A stretch of DNA of 64,000 bases from Bordetella genomosp. 1 (lineage in GTDB: Bacteria; Pseudomonadota; Gammaproteobacteria; Burkholderiales; Burkholderiaceae_B), in assembly GCF_002261335.1 (NCBI RefSeq), contig NZ_NEVL01000003.1:372001-436000 (forward strand), given 5' to 3'. The position numbers were made by a program, and so were the translations under genes. Of this stretch, positions 62,336 through 64,000 are shown one piece after another (within the stretch, counting starts at the first letter, position 1; the number at the start of each line of letters is the position of its first letter). The notes beneath the pieces are model-generated. The model made no database searches. It saw only the letters and a list, made by a program, of their open reading frames with translations, and was not told where the DNA came from.

Positions 62336-62424
62336 GGAGATGAGGGCAAGGTGCGTGGAGCCCCCACTGTACGAACACCGGGCCGTGCTGTAATAGAGAG
62401 GGATAGACAATTAATCGCTAAAAC

Positions 62425-63219
62425 ATGACAGCGCGTGCCTCGCTCACCGAATCGCTGTGCCGCTTCGACCCGGACGCCGACACCCGCGCGGCCGTGGCGC
62501 TGCGCGTGGAGGTGCCGCAGCGCGAGGCGGAGCAACCGCTGCACCGCCATCGCAAGGGGCAGCTCGTGATGGCGCTGCGCGGCGGCGTGACCTGCTCCGT
62601 GCCCAAGGCCATGTGGATGGTTCCGCCGCAGCATGCGGTGTGGATCCCGGGCGGCATGCCGCACAGCAACCGCGCCACGGATAACGCCAGCATCTGCTTT
62701 CTGTTCATCGAGCCCGGCGCGGTCGCCCTGCCCGACGAGTGCTGCACGTTGTCGATCAGCCCGCTGGTGCGCGAGCTCATCCTGCACCTGGCCGACCAGC
62801 CCACCGCGGCCGTGCCCGACGAGGCCGGCGCGCGACTGGCGCAGGTGCTGCTCGACCAGGTCGCGGCATGCCCGCTGGAGTCGCTGCACCTGCCCGTGTC
62901 GGGGCATCCGAAGATCCGCCGCATGGTGGACGCGCTGGCGGAGGATCCGGCCAACCGCATGACGGTGGCCGACTGGGCCGCGCGGCTCGCGCTCAGCGAC
63001 CGCTCGCTCGCACGCCTGGTCAAGCGCGAGACCGGCCTGACCTTCGGGCGCTGGCGCCAGCAGTTGCACATGATCGTGGCCTTGCGCCAGCTCTCGGCCG
63101 GCATGTCCGTGCAGCAGGTGGCGGGCAACCTGGGCTACGACTCGGTCACCGCCTTCATCACGATGTTCAAGAAGGCGGTCGGCCAGCCGCCGGGGCAGTA
63201 CTTCGCGGCCCTGCGTTAG
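62425..63219 (+). CDS. AraC-family regulator, NimR-like
   Basis: A 264-residue regulator. A cupin sensor occupies about residues 25-95 (PLHRHRKGQLVMALRGGVTC, VWIPGGMPHSNRA). The double helix-turn-helix lies at 160-260 (MTVADWAARLALSDRSLARLVKRETGLTFGRWRQQLHM; VAGNLGYDSVTAFITMFKKAVGQPPGQYF). The same-length NimR (YeaM) of E. coli controls the divergent CynX-type pump NimT; here too a CynX-type pump is divergent, with 89 bases between. The AT-rich segment 62395-62424 holds the promoter. Confidence 0.9.
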   Translation: MTARASLTESLCRFDPDADTRAAVALRVEVPQREAEQPLHRHRKGQLVMALRGGVTCSVPKAMWMVPPQHAVWIPGGMPHSNRATDNASICFLFIEPGAVALPDECCTLSISPLVRELILHLADQPTAAVPDEAGARLAQVLLDQVAACPLESLHLPVSGHPKIRRMVDALAEDPANRMTVADWAARLALSDRSLARLVKRETGLTFGRWRQQLHMIVALRQLSAGMSVQQVAGNLGYDSVTAFITMFKKAVGQPPGQYFAALR

Positions 63220-63240
63220 CGCCCGCGCGCCGCCCTGCCC

Positions 63241-64000
63241 TCAGCCCGCCGCGGCGTCGAGGTAGGCGGCAAGCCGGGCGCGAAAGGCCGGCTCCACGAC
63301 GGCGCCCACGTTGCAGCGCGACCAGGGCGAGCGCGCGGCCGGGTCGACGCTGAACACGCGCCCCGGCGCCATGATGACCTTGTGCGGCATCAGCCCCTCG
63401 GCCAGCGCCAGAGAATCGTCGAAGCCGGGATAGCGGCACCACAGATAGAGCGAGCTGGACGGTCGCGTGAACACCGTGGCGCCGAGGCCGTCGAGCACGT
63501 CGAGCGCCTGGGCCGTGGCCGCCTCGAGGCGCTGGCGCAGCCGCACCAGATGGCGCGCGTAGTGGCCCTCGCGCAGCATCACGTCGACCATGCGCTCGCT
63601 GTACTCCGAGCTGCTCACGTGGATGAGCGCCTTGAGATCGGCCAGGTCACTCGCCAGCGCCGTGCCGCAGGCGATGTAGCCCACGCGCAGCGCGGCCGAA
63701 AACGATTTGGAGAAGCTGCCCAGGTAGATCACCCGCTCGAGCTGGTCGAGCGCGGCGAGGCGCACGGCCGAGGTGGGCTTGAAGTCGGCCAGCGGGTCGT
63801 TCTCCACGATGGTCAGGTTGTAGCGCTCGGCCAGCTGCAGCAGCTTGTAGGCCTTCGCAGGCGACAGGTCGGAGCCGGTGGGATTGTGCGCGAGCGACTG
63901 GGTGAAGAACAGGCGCGGCTTGTGGCGCTGCAACTGCGCTTCGAGCGCGGCGAGGTCCGGCCCGTCGGGCAGGCGCGGCACGCCCACCATGCGCACGCCG
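63241..64000 (-). CDS. PLP-dependent aminotransferase domain, MocR-like (5' end beyond window)
   Basis: The C-terminal 253 or so residues of a fold-type I PLP protein. HNPTGSDLSPAK, IVENDPLADF, then YLGSFSKSFSAALRVGYI with the cofactor-binding Lys, and the final WSRCNVGAV typical of MocR/PdxR and 2-aminoadipate transaminase families. The N-terminal part, which would show whether a GntR DNA-binding domain is present, lies past the right edge. The frame stays open to the edge, so the ATG at 63996 is not the true start. Confidence 0.85.
   Translation of the reverse strand, partial: GVRMVGVPRLPDGPDLAALEAQLQRHKPRLFFTQSLAHNPTGSDLSPAKAYKLLQLAERYNLTIVENDPLADFKPTSAVRLAALDQLERVIYLGSFSKSFSAALRVGYIACGTALASDLADLKALIHVSSSEYSERMVDVMLREGHYARHLVRLRQRLEAATAQALDVLDGLGATVFTRPSSSLYLWCRYPGFDDSLALAEGLMPHKVIMAPGRVFSVDPAARSPWSRCNVGAVVEPAFRARLAAYLDAAAG

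Overview
This 64 kb window comes from a very GC-rich bacterium whose gene content points to the betaproteobacterial order Burkholderiales, probably the Alcaligenaceae (Bordetella/Achromobacter/Pigmentiphaga type). The signs are a Bug-type (tripartite tricarboxylate) binding protein, many LysR regulators each paired with a transporter or small catabolic operon, an lctP-like permease, and a class III ribonucleotide reductase. This assignment is inference; no rRNA or tRNA gene is visible to settle it.

Layout: 1-5.1 kb holds a truncated alpha/beta hydrolase and a nitrate/sulfonate/taurine-type ABC operon with an amidohydrolase, divergent from a DszA/NtaA-like flavin monooxygenase (5.3-6.6 kb). 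6.6-18.1 kb holds a SMI1/ankyrin plus LprI-like pair, an MFS pump, a LysR/aldo-keto reductase pair with a clear operator, a lactate-type permease, a DUF421 protein, a zinc alcohol dehydrogenase, apaH and three small low-complexity proteins. 18.3-21.9 kb is a three-gene membrane sugar/alcohol dehydrogenase operon (small Tat subunit, GMC flavoprotein, diheme cytochrome c). 22-34.5 kb has a TPR protein, an acetylpolyamine amidohydrolase with a divergent Lrp regulator, ribA, two flavin oxidoreductases, a diguanylate cyclase, LysR and AraC regulators, an MFS transporter and alaA. 34.6-37.7 kb is a LysR-controlled Bug receptor/amidohydrolase operon.

37.7-41.9 kb holds an anaerobic ribonucleotide reductase operon under an FNR-type box. 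Its glycyl-radical domain is encoded as a separate 55-residue protein between nrdD and nrdG. 43.4-48.6 kb is an iron-uptake signalling operon (FecI sigma, FecR, TonB receptor, PepSY reductase) with a Fur-like box.

The most interesting region is 48.8-51.5 kb: a lower-GC island that looks like a minimal microcin C (peptide-nucleotide antibiotic) operon. It has a promoter, a seven-codon gene encoding MRFTANN behind a strong ribosome binding site, an intrinsic terminator, an MccB-like ThiF/E1 adenylating enzyme, and an MccC-like MFS exporter. It lies beside a broken chromosomal gene. 51.7-64 kb holds several unknown proteins, a MarR regulator, the frmR-frmA formaldehyde detoxification pair with an RcnR/CsoR-type operator, two overlapping membrane-anchored unknowns, a NimR/NimT-like pair and a truncated MocR-type aminotransferase.

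A second genome-level feature is a family of 20 short repeats (core AAAGGTGTCAGACTGCA) in four intergenic clusters at 24.3, 29.4, 31.4 and 42.0-42.6 kb. Three clusters are arranged as direct copies followed by inverted copies; the third holds only inverted copies.
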